5,527 nucleotides of DNA, taken from Microcaldota archaeon (GTDB taxonomy: Archaea > Micrarchaeota > Micrarchaeia > Micrarchaeales > CABMGC01). Of this stretch, positions 4,743 to 5,527 are shown one piece after another. The position numbers were made by a program, and so were the translations under genes. Location: NCBI GenBank assembly GCA_027314465.1, contig DAHVAU010000058.1:1-5527 (forward strand), given 5' to 3'. The notes below the pieces were generated by a model. It had not been told where the DNA came from and did no database searches. It saw nothing but the letters and a program-made list of their open reading frames with translations. Position 1 is the first letter of the stretch; each line of letters starts with the position of its first letter.

Positions 4743-5527
4743 ATGAACAATAAAGCAATCCTGATGCTCCTGACGATCTCCGTTATACTTGCTGCCTCAT
4801 TCGTAAATTCAGCCAGCGCAAGCAGCACATCATCGCCAAACTGCAACGCGTCAACTGCCATATTCGACCAGGGGCAGACAATAAACGCCACCGAATGTCT
4901 GGGCAGTAATTTTAATGGCTACAATTATTCCTACCAATGGCTTGCGCAAGGCCCTTCCCAGTCCAGCTACACTGCATCAGAGGCAGGCACACTGCTCAAC
5001 AGCAATTCCACATGCCCATCGGGCACCGGTTTGGGTGCGATGCAGTTTGAGTGCAATTTCGCAACTTCATCAGCAACGCAGACCGGCCTGTACGGATTCG
5101 AGTTCTATGTCTACAACATGTGCAATACTGCATATCACTCTTGCTATAGTAATTACAGCATAACATCCAATCCAGCCATAATGCAGCTCAATTCTTACCC
5201 TATGGCGTCACTCATCCCTGCAAGCTATACTGGCTTAGTGGGGGAGCCTGACCAGCTTACAGCAAGCGTATTCGGGGGCACGGGCCCATACAATCTCACA
5301 ATAGAGTACCTCAACGGTACCAACATACATTCGTTCTTCGACGTCTCTTCAGGCTCTACCCTGACGTACAACTTCATCCCTATTGCAGCAGGAACATACA
5401 CCCTAAACCTTGTTGCCGAGGATACTGGTACTTCGCATCCGGACTGGACAACGTCATCCCCAATAACCATTACTGTAGGCAACTCGTTCACAGACGCAAA
5501 CGTTCTGGTGACGCTGTCAAGGAACCC
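4743..5527 (+). CDS. Secreted surface protein with Ig/PKD-like segment (3' end outside window)
   Basis: The frame is open from ATG 4743 to the window edge, 261 complete codons without a stop. Residues 1-26 form a clear signal peptide: MNNK, then a hydrophobic core AILMLLTISVILAAS, then a small-residue cleavage region VNSASA. The mature start is Ser/Thr-rich. Residues about 33-140 hold six cysteines (34, 52, 91, 104, 127, 134), enough for three disulfides. From about 145 a beta-rich segment of Ig/PKD style follows, with FGGTGPYNLTIEYLNGT, then GSTLTYNFIPIAAGTYTLNL and a closing ITITV strand. Seven N-X-S/T sequons are visible, consistent with archaeal N-glycosylation. The protein could be an S-layer, adhesin or other envelope component; its full size and anchor are unknown. 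It is probably co-transcribed with the stalk protein 35 bases upstream. Confidence 0.8.
   Translation, partial: MNNKAILMLLTISVILAASFVNSASASSTSSPNCNASTAIFDQGQTINATECLGSNFNGYNYSYQWLAQGPSQSSYTASEAGTLLNSNSTCPSGTGLGAMQFECNFATSSATQTGLYGFEFYVYNMCNTAYHSCYSNYSITSNPAIMQLNSYPMASLIPASYTGLVGEPDQLTASVFGGTGPYNLTIEYLNGTNIHSFFDVSSGSTLTYNFIPIAAGTYTLNLVAEDTGTSHPDWTTSSPITITVGNSFTDANVLVTLSRN

Noticed and set aside
1..5527. CRISPR array, insertion sequence with terminal inverted repeats, rRNA
   Set aside because: No regularly spaced repeats, transposase frames, terminal repeats or rRNA-like segments were found.

Overview
The window reads as archaeal DNA. Evidence: TATA-type promoters about 26 bases upstream of start codons, two apparently leaderless starts, a tRNA-Glu of archaeal form, a GxGD (presenilin/signal-peptide-peptidase-like) membrane protease, frequent AGG and ATA codons, and a secreted protein with many N-glycosylation sequons. 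A small-genome DPANN lineage such as Micrarchaeota is my guess from the overall style; nothing in the window proves it.

Layout. (1) 1-447: an unrecognised gene in two overlapping frames. A 5' part (2-160) and a coiled-coil 3' part (178-447) read as one protein if a single -1 shift occurs near a G5 run. (2) 511-970: a compact hicB-hicA toxin-antitoxin pair with an 8-base overlap. (3) 954-1338: no intact gene, but on the minus strand a decayed coding remnant abutting the 3' end of a tRNA-Glu(CTC) gene (1339-1413, minus). Part of it resembles the start of a tyrosine-recombinase catalytic domain. Together with hicBA this suggests the eroded edge of an element integrated at the tRNA. (4) 1456-2589 (minus): an archaeal presenilin/SPP-like aspartyl protease. 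(5) 2698-3459 (plus), divergent from it: a polytopic protein resembling the YhfC family of putative intramembrane metalloproteases. About 110 bases between the two start codons hold both promoters. (6) 3460-3708: a regulatory-looking intergenic stretch with a 9-base tandem repeat, a promoter motif shared with the YhfC-like gene, a possible 19-codon leaderless ORF and an 11-bp dyad. (7) 3709-4707: a single-pass membrane protein with a roughly 230-residue Thr/Pro/His-rich extracytoplasmic stalk. (8) 4743-5527: the start of a large secreted, Cys-containing, sequon-rich protein with an Ig/PKD-like segment, cut off by the window end.

The right half is a cell-envelope region: two intramembrane-protease-type genes share a divergent promoter region, followed by a stalk protein and a secreted surface protein 35 bases apart and probably co-transcribed. 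Whether the proteases process the surface proteins is only a contextual hypothesis. The left half looks accessory and partly degraded.
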